The notes under the pieces were generated by a model that was not told the DNA's origin, made no database searches, and saw nothing but the letters and a program-made list of their open reading frames with translations. From Streptomyces tuirus (lineage in GTDB: Bacteria > Actinomycetota > Actinomycetes > Streptomycetales > Streptomycetaceae): a stretch of 64,000 nucleotides of DNA. The translations under genes and the position numbers were made by a program. The DNA lies in the NCBI GenBank assembly GCA_018195615.1, contig JAGTPG010000002.1, positions 3,290,501-3,354,500 on the forward strand, given 5' to 3'. How positions within the stretch are numbered: the first letter of the stretch is position 1; every line of letters begins with the position of its first letter. Positions 38,469-47,214 of this stretch are shown in pieces.

Positions 38469-38650
38469 CCGAACCTCCTGCCCGTCGACAGCGAGGGCGG
38501 CCGGGCCGCCAACCACTGGCACACCGACGTCACCTTCGTCCTCAACCCGCCGGAGTCGCTGCGCGGCCTCGCCGACACGCTGTGGGCCGAGCACACCAAC
38601 GACTACGACTACGCCGTCCCAGAGGACTCGAGGGCGACGCCTCGCACTAC
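38469..38650 (+). pseudogene. Remnant of a TauD/TfdA-family dioxygenase
   Basis: One frame reads NLLPVDSEGGRAANHWHTDVTF and then LNPPESLRGLADTLWAEHTNDYDYA. The first part carries the NHWHTD iron-binding His/Asp motif of alpha-ketoglutarate-dependent taurine-type dioxygenases. The second part matches the region some 40 residues further on in such enzymes, so the middle (the GGDTLWAN stretch) is missing. No start codon, N-terminus or C-terminus is present. It is a decayed fragment lying between bioY and the permease gene and is not a working enzyme. The rest of the gap 38100-38789 shows nothing I can name. Confidence 0.7.
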
Positions 38651-38789
38651 ACACCGGTCGCCGCGTAGCCACGGAGAGCGACGCGACTGTCCGCATGCTG
38701 GGATGCCTCTCCGTTTCGGCGGGGAGGCGTCCGAGACTGGCGGCGTTTTTGCCCTCGCACGCCCCTCACGCATTGGACGAGCCGCGCCC

Positions 38790-40172
38790 ATGCCCAGCAG
38801 CACCACCACGGAGACGTCGTCCGGCACGGCCGACGTCTCCCTCTCCCACGGCCTGAAGCAGCGCCATCTGTCGATGATCGCCCTCGGCGGTGTGATCGGC
38901 GCCGGTCTGTTCGTCGGCTCCGGTGCCGGCATCGCCGCCGCCGGTCCGTCGATCGTGGTCGCCTACGCCCTCTCCGGTCTCCTCGTGATGCTGGTGATGC
39001 GGATGCTCGGCGAGATGTCGGCCGCGTATCCGTCGTCGGGTTCGTTCTCGGCGCACGCCGAGCGCGCGATCGGCCCCTGGGCCGGATTCACCGCCGGCTG
39101 GTCCTTCTGGGTGCTGCTCTGCACCGCCGTCGGTCTGGAGGGCATCGGCGCCGCGAAGATCGTCAGCGGCTGGCTGCCGGGCACGCCGGAATGGGCGTGG
39201 GTGGCGCTGTTCATGGTCGTGTTCTGCGGCACGAACCTGGCGGCCGTGAAGAACTTCGGCGAGTTCGAGTTCTGGTTCGCGGCCCTGAAGGTCGGCGCGA
39301 TCACGCTCTTCCTCGTACTCGGCGTCCTGGCGATCCTCGGGATCCTGCCCGGCACGGACTCGCCCGGCGCGGGCAACCTCACCGACTTCCTCCCGAACGG
39401 CGGCGAGGGCCTGGTCATCGGCCTGCTCGCCTCGGTCTTCGCCTACGGCGGCCTGGAGACGGTCACCATCGCTGCGGCCGAGTCGGAGAACCCCGTCCGG
39501 GGTGTGGCGAGCGCGGTCCGTACGGCGATGTGGCGCATCGCGCTGTTCTACGTCGGCTCGATGGCCGTCATCGTCACCCTGGTCCCCTGGGATTCCGAGG
39601 AGGTCGTCGAGAAGGGCCCGTACGTCGCCGCCCTCGACGAGCTCGGCATCCCGGGCGCCGGCCAGCTGATGAACGTGGTCGTGCTGGTGGCCCTGCTGTC
39701 CGCGATGAACGCCAACATCTACGGGGCCTCCCGCATCGCCTACTCGCTGGTGGACCGCGGCCAGGGCCCGAAGGTACTGGGCCGGGTCTCGAGCGGCGTA
39801 CCGCGGATCGCGGTGCTCGCGTCCTCCGTCTTCGGTTTCCTCTGCGTGCTGCTGAGCTACTGGCGGCCGAACGACGTCTTCGCCTGGCTGCTCAACATGA
39901 TCGGCGCGGTGATCCTGGTCGTCTGGATCTTCATCGCCGTCTCCCAACTGCGCCTGCGCCGCCGGCTGGAGCGCGAGGCACCCGAGAAGCTGGTCGTCCG
40001 GATGTGGGCGTTCCCCTGGCTGACGTGGGTCGCCCTGGCCGGCATGGCCGCCGTCTTCGTCCTGATGGCCCGGGAGCCGGACACGCGGGTGCAGTTGTAC
40101 TCGACGGGCGCGATGACACTGGCCCTGGCGGGGGTCGGCTACGCGTGGCAGAAGGCACGCGCCAAGCAGTAG
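38790..40172 (+). CDS. Amino acid permease of the APC family, second copy
   Basis: The protein has 460 residues and twelve transmembrane helices and is intact. It shares the layout of the permease at 31579: MIALGGVIGAGLFVGSG in helix 1, GEMSAAYPSSGSFSAHAERA, NFGEFEFWFAALKV, and ASRIAYSLVDRGQGP in helix 8. I chose ATG 38790; an upstream ATG at 38703 would add 29 unlikely residues. The two permeases are perhaps 45-50 percent identical by eye, so they are old paralogues rather than a recent duplication. A terminator follows. The substrate is probably GABA, an aromatic or another neutral amino acid. Confidence 0.9.
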   Translation: MPSSTTTETSSGTADVSLSHGLKQRHLSMIALGGVIGAGLFVGSGAGIAAAGPSIVVAYALSGLLVMLVMRMLGEMSAAYPSSGSFSAHAERAIGPWAGFTAGWSFWVLLCTAVGLEGIGAAKIVSGWLPGTPEWAWVALFMVVFCGTNLAAVKNFGEFEFWFAALKVGAITLFLVLGVLAILGILPGTDSPGAGNLTDFLPNGGEGLVIGLLASVFAYGGLETVTIAAAESENPVRGVASAVRTAMWRIALFYVGSMAVIVTLVPWDSEEVVEKGPYVAALDELGIPGAGQLMNVVVLVALLSAMNANIYGASRIAYSLVDRGQGPKVLGRVSSGVPRIAVLASSVFGFLCVLLSYWRPNDVFAWLLNMIGAVILVVWIFIAVSQLRLRRRLEREAPEKLVVRMWAFPWLTWVALAGMAAVFVLMAREPDTRVQLYSTGAMTLALAGVGYAWQKARAKQ

Positions 40173-40183
40173 AACCGACGGCG

Positions 40184-40214
40184 AAGGCCCTCGCGGAACA
40201 CGCGGGGCCTTTTG
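40184..40214 (+). terminator. Permease terminator
   Basis: A stem aaggccctcgcg/cgcggggcctt with one bulge and a four-base loop is followed by a short T run, 12 bases after the stop codon. Confidence 0.75.
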
Positions 40215-40259
40215 CGTGCCTGCGACACACATTCCCGCCCTCCTGCTGCTAGCGTGCAC

Positions 40260-40276
40260 TTGCAAGCTTGTTGCAA
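40260..40276 (+). promoter_or_regulatory. Nur operator of the Fe-superoxide dismutase gene
   Basis: An exact TTGCAA-N5-TTGCAA lies 26 bases upstream of the sod start codon. Streptomyces Nur, with nickel bound, is known to repress the Fe-type superoxide dismutase gene sodF through this kind of site. The position over the expected transcription start (a possible -10 TAGCGT is at 40250-40255) fits repression. Confidence 0.88.
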
Positions 40277-40301
40277 TAAGAGGTTCGGAGGGTTCCCTGC
40301 C

Positions 40302-40949
40302 ATGCCCGTCTACACGCTGCCCGAGCTCCCGTACGACTACTCCGCGCTCGCCCCCGTGATCAGCCCCGAGATCATCGAGCTGCACCACGACAAGCACCAC
40401 GCGGCCTATGTGAAAGGCGCCAACGACACGTTGGAGCAGCTTGCGGAGGCGCGGGACAAGGAGACGTGGGGGTCGATCAACGGGCTGGAGAAGAACCTGG
40501 CCTTCCACCTCTCCGGGCACATCCTGCACAGCATCTACTGGCAGAACATGACCGGCCCGAAGGACGGCGGCGGTGAGCCGCTGGCGCAGGACGGCGTGGG
40601 TGAGCTCGCGGACGCGATCACCGAGTCCTTCGGTTCCTTCGCGAACTTCAAGGCGCAGTTGTCCAAGGCCTCCGCGACCACGCAGGGTTCCGGCTGGGGT
40701 GTGCTCGCCTACGAGCCGCTGAGCCGGCGGCTGATCGTCGAGCAGGTCTACGACCACCAGGGCAACGTCGGCCAGGGCGCCACCCCGATCCTCGTCTTCG
40801 ACGCCTGGGAGCACGCCTTCTACCTGCAGTACCGGAACCAGAAGGTCGACTTCATCGAGGCGATGTGGCAGGTCGTCAACTGGCAGGACGTGGCCCGGCG
40901 TTACGAGGCCGCGAAGTCCCGGGCGGACGTGCTGCTGCTGGCCCCCTGA
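40302..40949 (+). CDS. sodF: Superoxide dismutase, Fe/Mn family (SodF)
   Basis: It converts superoxide to oxygen and hydrogen peroxide in the cytoplasm. The 215 residues contain the metal ligands in ELHHDKHH (His28), GHILHSIYW, and FDAWEHAFYLQY (Asp and His). The start is ATG 40302, with GGAGGG upstream. The Nur box in front shows that it is the nickel-repressed Fe enzyme, the alternative to a Ni-SOD expected elsewhere in the genome. The gene stands alone with a terminator after it. Confidence 0.96.
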   Translation: MPVYTLPELPYDYSALAPVISPEIIELHHDKHHAAYVKGANDTLEQLAEARDKETWGSINGLEKNLAFHLSGHILHSIYWQNMTGPKDGGGEPLAQDGVGELADAITESFGSFANFKAQLSKASATTQGSGWGVLAYEPLSRRLIVEQVYDHQGNVGQGATPILVFDAWEHAFYLQYRNQKVDFIEAMWQVVNWQDVARRYEAAKSRADVLLLAP

Positions 40950-41014
40950 GGGGCGTCGAGCGTCCTGCCTCGTGATCGTCTTCTCACCCTTCACGAACGG
41001 CAGGCGGAAAGAAG

Positions 41015-41047
41015 AAGCCCCCGCGAGGACGTGACTCGCGGGGCTTT
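41015..41047. terminator. Bidirectional terminator after sodF and the methyltransferase gene
   Basis: A stem aagcccccgcgag/ctcgcggggctt with one bulged base and T run lies between the converging sodF and DUF574 genes. Confidence 0.75.
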
Positions 41048-41058
41048 CCGTACCCGCG

Positions 41059-41843
41059 CTACGGCTTGCGGCCCAGGCCGCCGTGCTGGCCGATGGGGTC
41101 CGTCGGCGCGCCCGGCTCGGGGTGCCACAGCGGGACCGAGACCACGCCCGGTTCCACCAGTTCCAGGCCCTCGAAGAAGCCCTCGATCTGCTCGACCGGC
41201 CGCAGGAAGTACGGGACGGCGCCGGTCTCGTTGTAGGCGTCCTGGGCCTGTTCGTAGGCCGGGTCGGTGCCGCGGGAGCCCTCGTTGAGGGAGAGGTAGC
41301 TGCCGGGGGCAGTCCGGCCAGGAGGCGGCGGACGAGGTCGCGGGCCTGGTCGTAGTCGGCCACATGGCCCAGGATGCCGCTGAGGATCAGGGCGGTGGGG
41401 CGGGTGAGGTCGAGCGTCCTGCCCGCGGCCTCGAGGATGCGCTGCGGCTCGAAGAGGCTGACGGGCTCGTACGCCGTCGCGCCCTCGGGCGTGGAGGTGA
41501 GCAGGGCGCGGGCGTGGGTCAGGACCAGCGGGTCGTTGTCGACGTAGACGACGCGAGATCCGGGGGCGATCCGCTGGGCGACCTCGTGCGTGTTGTCCAC
41601 CGTCGGCAGGCCCGTGCCGACGTCGAGGAACTGCCGTACGCCGGCCTCCTGGACGAGGTGGCGGATGCTGCGGCCGAGGAAGGCCCGGCTGCTGCGGGCG
41701 ATCGTGACGATGCCGGGGAAGACGGCGGTGTAGGCGTCGCCGGCCGCCTCGTCCACCGGGTAGTTGTCCTTGCCGCCCAGCCAGTAGTTCCAGATCCGGG
41801 CCGAGTGCGGCACCGAGGTGTCGATGTCCGTCATGGCGCCCAT
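41059..41843 (-). CDS. SAM-dependent methyltransferase-like protein (DUF574 / SAV2177 family), frameshifted as sequenced
   Basis: This family is abundant in Streptomyces and has a methyltransferase fold; substrates are unknown. The restored length is 261 residues. The landmarks are DTSVPHSARIWNYWLGGKDN at the N-terminus, FLDVGTGLPT (SAM loop), VVYVDNDPLVL, and PYFLRPVEQIEGFFEGL near the C-terminus. One more G in the run 41305-41309 turns LPPAATS into LPPGSYLSLNEG and restores the end at 41059. The 785 bases plus one are divisible by three. The start is ATG 41841-41843 (MGAMTDID) or ATG 41832-41834. Confidence 0.85.
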
Positions 41844-41847
41844 GGTG

Positions 41848-42471
41848 CTACGTCCCGTCCGTCTCGCAGGGCACATTGAGTGAGAGGAGTGCGGCGGAAC
41901 CGTCGGGGTTCATGCGCAGTTCACTGATGGCGGCGTTCCGCAGCCGCGGGAACACTCTGCGGTACTCCCGGGCCGGGATCGACAGCAGGGTGCACAGCAC
42001 CAGGCGCAGCAGGGTGTTGTGGGCGACGACCAGGACACGTCCGCCGGAGTGGGCGGCGGCGATGTCCCGCAGGGCGCGGACCCCGCGGGCCGCCGCCGCC
42101 GAGGGGTCCTCGGCGCCGGGGAAGGAGTTCGCCACCGGGTCGGCACGGTAGGCCGCGGCCCACTCCGGGTCCTCGGCCTCGAACTCGGCGAGCGTGCGGC
42201 CTTCGACCACACCGAAGTCGCATTCCCGCAGGCCCGGTTCGCGCGTCGGTGTGAGGCCCAGGGCGCGGCAGGCGGGATCGGCGGTGGCGACGGCACGGGA
42301 GAGCGGGGACGTCCAGATCGCGTCGACGGGGTGTGCGGCGGCCCAGCGGCCGAGGGCCTCGGCCTGGGCGCGGCCGGTGTCGGTGAGGTCGATGTCGCTG
42401 ACACCGGCGTACCGGTTCTCGGCGTGCCAGACGGTCTGTCCGTGCCGGGCCAGCAGGAGGGTGGTGGTCAT
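41848..42471 (-). CDS. Histidine phosphatase (phosphoglycerate-mutase-like)
   Basis: The 207 residues belong to the histidine phosphatase superfamily. The RHG motif LLARHGQT is at residues 7-14, a second Arg is in SPLSRAVATA, the acidic residue is in RECDFGVVEG, and the second catalytic His is in VVAHNTLLRLVL. Its ATG overlaps the stop of the upstream FGGY kinase gene (ATGA), so the two are coupled. It may dephosphorylate a sugar phosphate connected to that kinase's pathway (inference). GGGGAG precedes the start. Confidence 0.88.
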   Translation of the reverse strand: MTTTLLLARHGQTVWHAENRYAGVSDIDLTDTGRAQAEALGRWAAAHPVDAIWTSPLSRAVATADPACRALGLTPTREPGLRECDFGVVEGRTLAEFEAEDPEWAAAYRADPVANSFPGAEDPSAAAARGVRALRDIAAAHSGGRVLVVAHNTLLRLVLCTLLSIPAREYRRVFPRLRNAAISELRMNPDGSAALLSLNVPCETDGT

Positions 42472-43934
42472 GACTCCCCAGTGTCCCCGTGGAGACGGCT
42501 TCGGGCGTGTTCCGCGACGGGCGCGGGCAGCCAGCCGCGTTCCTCCAGTGCGTCGACGAGGCGCACGTACGGCTCGTCGTAGGCCGCGCTGCGGTCGGGC
42601 CGGGGTTCCAGGACGGTCCGGACCCGGACCATGCGCTCGGCGACGTCGGCGAGCGCCCCGGCCCCGGACGCCCCGTATGCGGCCAACGCCGCCATCCCCA
42701 ACGCCGGTTCCGTCTGCTCCGGGACGCGGGCCGGGCGGCCGAGGATGTCGGCTCGCAATTGGTTCCAGTACGCGCTGCGCGCGCCGCCGCCGGTGAAGGT
42801 GAGGGGGCCGTCGAGGGGTGCGCCGAGATGGTGCAGGTAGTCCAGGCACAGGCGTTCCGCGAATCCGACGCCCTGGAGCAGCGCGGCCCACCGGTCGGCG
42901 TCGTCCGACGGTGCACCGAGGAGGAGCGGCGTCGCGTCCGGTGCCCGGAACGGGAACCGCTCCCCCGGCGACACCAGCGGGTACGCGACCGCGCCGGACG
43001 GTTCGAAGGCCGCGGCCCGCTCGTCCATCGCCGCGGGGTCGGCGTCCGGGAAGCGCGCCGTGAGGGCCCCGGCGCCCACGCTCGACGCCCCGCCGGGCAG
43101 CCAGGTGCCGTCCGGGGCACGGTGGTTGTAGACCACCCCGGTCGGGTCCCGGACGGGCTCGCGGGCGGCTCCCTTCAGCACCAGCGTGGTGCCGAGCACC
43201 GAGTTCCAGGAGCCGGGACGCAGCGCGCCCGAGGCGATCTGGGCCGCGCAGCCGTCCGTCATCCCGGCGAACACGGGTGTGCCGACGGGAATGCCGGTGG
43301 CTTCGGCGGCCCGTGCGCACACCTCACCCAGGCGCGTGCCCGGACGTACGACGTCGGGCAACAGACGCTCGGGAACGCCGAGCCGGACCAGTGCCGCCTC
43401 CGGCCACGCCTCGCCGCGCAGGTCGTAGCCGGTCTTGAGGGCGTGACTGGAGTCGGCCGGGGGCGGTTCCCCGGTCAGGCGGGTGACGACGAGGTCGGGC
43501 TGGTGGGCGAGGCGGAGGCCGGGGCCGTACTCCCCCACCAGCCACAGCGCCTTCGGCAGCGCCCAGGTGTCCTGGACGGCGAGCCCCGCCTCCCGGGCCC
43601 GCGCGGCCTCCTTCGCCGCACGCCCGTCGTCGTACATCAGGGCGGGGCTCACCGGGCGGCCCGAACCGTCCGTCAGCAGCACCGTGCCCGAGGTGCCGCA
43701 CACCGCGAGTCCGCCGACCGGCACGCCGGGCGCGGTGGCGAGTGCCGCCCGGGACGCCGTGCACAGCGCCGCCCACCACCGCACCGGGTCCTGCTCGTGC
43801 CGCACCCCGTCCCGCCGCCCGGCCAGCGGGGCCGAACCGCTGCCGAGGACTTGGCCGTCGGCGGTGACGAGCAGCACGCGGACGCTCTGCGTGCCCAGGT
43901 CGATCCCCAGCCAGCCCGCATCCTCGTCCACCAT
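42468..43934 (-). CDS. FGGY-family carbohydrate kinase (xylulokinase-like)
   Basis: It phosphorylates a sugar or polyol with ATP. The 488 residues contain the N-terminal phosphate-binding loop GIDLGTQSVRVLL, the substrate-binding WWAAL, FAGMTDGCAAQIASGA in the second domain, and the adenosine-binding LTFTGGGARSAYWNQ. The start is ATG 43932-43934, with GGGAGG upstream. It is divergent from the ABC importer, with a palindromic operator in the shared gap, and coupled to the histidine phosphatase gene downstream. The substrate cannot be read from the sequence; a pentulose or polyol is plausible. Confidence 0.88.
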   Translation of the reverse strand: MVDEDAGWLGIDLGTQSVRVLLVTADGQVLGSGSAPLAGRRDGVRHEQDPVRWWAALCTASRAALATAPGVPVGGLAVCGTSGTVLLTDGSGRPVSPALMYDDGRAAKEAARAREAGLAVQDTWALPKALWLVGEYGPGLRLAHQPDLVVTRLTGEPPPADSSHALKTGYDLRGEAWPEAALVRLGVPERLLPDVVRPGTRLGEVCARAAEATGIPVGTPVFAGMTDGCAAQIASGALRPGSWNSVLGTTLVLKGAAREPVRDPTGVVYNHRAPDGTWLPGGASSVGAGALTARFPDADPAAMDERAAAFEPSGAVAYPLVSPGERFPFRAPDATPLLLGAPSDDADRWAALLQGVGFAERLCLDYLHHLGAPLDGPLTFTGGGARSAYWNQLRADILGRPARVPEQTEPALGMAALAAYGASGAGALADVAERMVRVRTVLEPRPDRSAAYDEPYVRLVDALEERGWLPAPVAEHARSRLHGDTGES

Positions 43935-44041
43935 CCGGAACCTCCCACGCCGTCGCAGCCGGATCTGTGAACTTCTCACTGTGCCCCGATATTTTCCCGT
44001 GCGCGAGGGATTGACGCCCAACTTCAGCCGTTCCACCCTCT

Positions 44042-44068
44042 GTTAACGAGTCGACTCGACGTGTTAAC
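44042..44068. promoter_or_regulatory. Palindromic operator in the divergent sugar-cluster promoter
   Basis: Two gttaac palindromes (44042-44047 and 44063-44068) flank the palindrome gagtcgactc (44048-44057). They lie 23 bases before the binding-protein start codon. It is probably the site for the DeoR-type regulator at 49677. No good -10 box is seen after the ttgacg at 44011. Confidence 0.5.
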
Positions 44069-44090
44069 CAGCCCCCACGTGGAGGTACGG

Positions 44091-45512
44091 ATGGACACGC
44101 ACGCGCACGACCGCCGACGCTTCCTCGCGCTCGCCGCCGGGGCTGCCGCGGCGCCGCTGCTCACGGCCTGCGGTGCCGGGTTCGGCGGGGACGACAGCAA
44201 GAGCGACGGCTCCGCGGCGGACGACGTCACCGGCTCCTTCGCCTGGAAGCGGGAGAAGGGCACCACCGTCAAGGCGCTCCTCAACAAGCACCCGTACACG
44301 GACGCCCTCATAGCCGACCTGAAGTCCTTCACCGCGAAGACCGGCATCAAGGTCGAGTACGACGTCTTCCCCGAGGACAACTACTTCGACAAGCTCACCG
44401 TCGACCTGTCCAGCGGCCGTGCCTCCTACGACGTCTTCATGCTCGGCGCGTACATGGTGTGGCAGTACGGGCCGCCGGGCTGGCTGGAGGACCTCGGGCC
44501 CTGGATGCGCAACTCCGCGGCCACCGGCGCCGAATGGGACCAGGCGGACTTCTTCCCGAACCTGCTCCAGGCGGACCAGTGGTCGCTGAAGGCGGGCGCG
44601 CCGCTCGGCCAGGGCGGGCAGTACGCGCTGCCGTGGGGCTGGGAGACGAACGTCGTCGCCTACAACACCGAGGTGTTCGCCAAGCTCGGCCTGAAACCTG
44701 CCGAATCCTTCGACGAGCTGGTCGAACTCGCCGGCACCATCAAGCAGCGGGCGCCGGACGCGGGCTTCGACGGCATGTACGGGATCGCCGTGCGCGGGTC
44801 CCGGAGCTGGGCCACCATCCACCCCGGCTTCATGACGATGTACGCCCGCAACAACCTGAAGGACTTCACGGTCGACGGCGGGAAGCTGACGCCCGTCATG
44901 AACAGCTCCGATGCCGTCGCCTTCACCGAGGACTGGGCCGACATGGTCAAGCGGGGCGGGCCGCCCTCCTGGACCTCGTACACCTGGTACCAGTGCTCCA
45001 GCGACCTCGGCGCGAAGAAGGCCGGGATGCTGTTCGACGCCGACACCGCCGCCTACTTCCAGGCGGTGAAGGGCGCGAGTCCCGCCTCCGGGAAGATCGC
45101 CTTCCACCCGGGGCCGAAGGGACCGGACGGCTCCCTCGCCACCAACATGTGGATCTGGTCGCTCGGCATGAACGCCAAGAGCAAGAAGAAGAGCGCGAGT
45201 TGGCTGTTCCTGCAGTGGGCCACCGGCAAGGAGCACCTGCGCAAGGGCGCGATCACCCACAACCACATCGACCCGGTGCGCAAGTCGGTGGCCGACGACG
45301 CCGCGTACAAGGACAAGATGCGGCACCTGCCGGGCTTCCTGGAGACCTTCGAGACGGTCGTCGACCAGACGAGGATCCAGTTCACCCCGCAGGCGCAGTT
45401 CTTCGACGCGACGACCAGCTGGGCGGCGGCCCTGCAGGAGATCTACGGCGGCAAGGACGCGCAGTCGGTCCTGGACGGGCTGGCGGACGACCTCGCCGGC
45501 AAGGTGGGCTAG
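44091..45512 (+). CDS. ABC sugar/polyol-binding lipoprotein
   Basis: This is the solute-binding protein of an importer on the outer face of the membrane. The 473 residues begin with a Tat-like lipoprotein signal (HDRRRFLALAAG, lipobox LTAC near residue 25). The type 1 extracellular binding fold follows, with VKALLNKHPYTDALI, GYALPWGWETN-like sequence (QYALPWGWETNVVAYN) and FLQWATGKEHL. I chose ATG 44091, with GGAGG upstream, over the longer frame from 44061. It is the first gene of an operon with two permeases and an ATPase. The aromatic residues in the cleft fit a polyol or sugar ligand. Confidence 0.9.
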   Translation: MDTHAHDRRRFLALAAGAAAAPLLTACGAGFGGDDSKSDGSAADDVTGSFAWKREKGTTVKALLNKHPYTDALIADLKSFTAKTGIKVEYDVFPEDNYFDKLTVDLSSGRASYDVFMLGAYMVWQYGPPGWLEDLGPWMRNSAATGAEWDQADFFPNLLQADQWSLKAGAPLGQGGQYALPWGWETNVVAYNTEVFAKLGLKPAESFDELVELAGTIKQRAPDAGFDGMYGIAVRGSRSWATIHPGFMTMYARNNLKDFTVDGGKLTPVMNSSDAVAFTEDWADMVKRGGPPSWTSYTWYQCSSDLGAKKAGMLFDADTAAYFQAVKGASPASGKIAFHPGPKGPDGSLATNMWIWSLGMNAKSKKKSASWLFLQWATGKEHLRKGAITHNHIDPVRKSVADDAAYKDKMRHLPGFLETFETVVDQTRIQFTPQAQFFDATTSWAAALQEIYGGKDAQSVLDGLADDLAGKVG

Positions 45513-45514
45513 CC

Positions 45515-46393
45515 ATGCGGCTCGCGCTGCGCCCGTACCTCCTGATCGTCCCGGCGCTGCTGCTGACCTGCGGGATCCTCTACCCCTTCGGGCTCGGGCT
45601 GTACTACACGCTGTTCGACTTCTCGGCGAGCAAGCCGCAGCCGGACATGGTGCGGTTCGAGAACTACAGAGCCGTCTTCACGCAGGAGGCCTTCTGGAAC
45701 TCGGCGTGGGTGACCGTGCTGTACGCGGTCGGGGCGGCGCTCGTCGAGACCGTGCTCGGGGTGGCCGTCGCCCTGCTGCTGCACCGCTCGACGCTGATCG
45801 GGCGGGTCCTGGAGAAGATCCTGATCCTGCCGCTGATGATCGCCCCGGTGATCGCGGCGATCATCTGGAAGCTGATGCTCCAGCCCTCGGTCGGGGTGGT
45901 CAACTATCTGCTCAGGCCGTTCGGCCTGGGCGGGGTGCAGTGGACCGACACCCCGACGGGCGCCCTGTTGTCGTCGATCGCCGTGGACGTGTGGGTGTAC
46001 ACCCCGTTCGTGGCGATCCTCGCCCTCGCCGGTCTGCGGTCGCTGCCCACCTCCCCCTTCGAGGCGGCGGCCGTGGACGGCGCGGGGTGGTGGTACACCT
46101 TCCGCCGGCTGACCCTGCCGATGCTGTGGCCGTACGTGCTGGTGGCGGTGATCTTCCGGTTCATGGACTCGCTGAAGGTGTTCGACATCATCTACGCCCT
46201 GACGGAGGGCGGGCCGGGCGACTCCACCGTCGTCCTGCAGATCCGGGCGTATCTGGAGGCGATCCGCTTCCAGCGCTACTCCTTCGGCATCAGCTACACG
46301 ATCGTGCTATGGGCCGTGGTGTATCTGGCCGCGATGGTGCTGGTGAAGCACCTGGGGAAGATCCAGCGGAAGGCCGCGGAGGTCACCACATGA
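45515..46393 (+). CDS. ABC sugar importer permease 1
   Basis: This is a membrane subunit of the MalF/UgpA type. It has 292 residues and six transmembrane helices. The coupling EAA loop reads EAAAVDGAGWWYTFRRLTLPML near 190-211 (landmark), with the conserved EAA-x3-G pattern. The start is ATG 45515, two bases after the binding-protein stop codon. It overlaps permease 2 by four bases (ATGA), showing a tight operon. Confidence 0.93.
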   Translation: MRLALRPYLLIVPALLLTCGILYPFGLGLYYTLFDFSASKPQPDMVRFENYRAVFTQEAFWNSAWVTVLYAVGAALVETVLGVAVALLLHRSTLIGRVLEKILILPLMIAPVIAAIIWKLMLQPSVGVVNYLLRPFGLGGVQWTDTPTGALLSSIAVDVWVYTPFVAILALAGLRSLPTSPFEAAAVDGAGWWYTFRRLTLPMLWPYVLVAVIFRFMDSLKVFDIIYALTEGGPGDSTVVLQIRAYLEAIRFQRYSFGISYTIVLWAVVYLAAMVLVKHLGKIQRKAAEVTT

Positions 46394-47214
46394 GGAAACG
46401 CGCCCTGGGGTGGCTCGGCGACGCCGCTCTCGTCCTCTACTTCGTCTTCGCGCTGTTCCCGATCGCCTGGATGGTGATCCTCTCCCTGAAACCCGCCGAC
46501 CAGCTCTTCAGCACCTACTTCTCCTTCTCCCCGACGCTCGACGGCTACCGGACGGTCCTCGGCGACAGCGAGGGCATCCCGTTCGTGCGGTTCTTCGTCA
46601 ACAGCCTGGTGGTGTCGGTGGGGGCGGTCGCGCTGTCGCTCGTGGTCGGGCTGCCGGCGGCCTACGCCTCGGCGCGGTGGCGGTTCAAGGGCTCCGAGAA
46701 CCTGATGTTCACGCTGCTGTCGTTCCGTTTCGCACCCGAACTCACCGTGATCATCCCGCTGTTCGTGCTGTACCAGAAGCTCGGGCTGTTCGACACGTAC
46801 GTGGGCATGGTGTGGGTGCTGCAGCTCGTCACGCTGCCGCTCATCGTGTGGATCATGCGGTCCTACTTCGCCGACCTCACACCCGAGCTGGAACAGGCGG
46901 CCCTGCTGGACGGCTACACCCGCAAGCAGGCGTTCTTCCGCATCGCCCTCCCCCTCGTCAAGCCGGGCATCGCGGCCGTGTCGCTGCTGGCCTTCATCTT
47001 CGCCTGGAACAACTTCGTCTTCCCGCTGATCCTCACCTCCAACGAGGCCCAGACGGTGACCGTGGGGGCGCTGTCCTTCCTCGGCGGTGACCGGCCCAAG
47101 TACAACCTGACGGCCGCCGCCGCGCTGGTGTCGGTCGTCCCGCCGCTGCTGCTCGCGCTGACGATCCAGCGGTATCTGGTGCGGGGACTGTCGTTCGGGG
47201 CGGTGAAGTCATGA
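46390..47214 (+). CDS. ABC sugar importer permease 2
   Basis: This is a membrane subunit of the MalG/UgpE type. It has 274 residues and six transmembrane helices. The coupling loop EQAALLDGYTRKQAFFRIALPL (landmark near 182-203) keeps the EAA-like pattern with Gly. The start is ATG 46390, overlapping the first permease; the stop overlaps the ATPase start (ATGA). It forms the import channel with permease 1. Confidence 0.93.
   Translation: MRKRALGWLGDAALVLYFVFALFPIAWMVILSLKPADQLFSTYFSFSPTLDGYRTVLGDSEGIPFVRFFVNSLVVSVGAVALSLVVGLPAAYASARWRFKGSENLMFTLLSFRFAPELTVIIPLFVLYQKLGLFDTYVGMVWVLQLVTLPLIVWIMRSYFADLTPELEQAALLDGYTRKQAFFRIALPLVKPGIAAVSLLAFIFAWNNFVFPLILTSNEAQTVTVGALSFLGGDRPKYNLTAAAALVSVVPPLLLALTIQRYLVRGLSFGAVKS

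Noticed and set aside
38766..41876. A 1036-codon minus-strand frame covering the permease and sodF
   Set aside because: Only its first 180 or so codons (the DUF574 start) are real. The rest is antisense to two intact genes and results from the frameshift at 41305.
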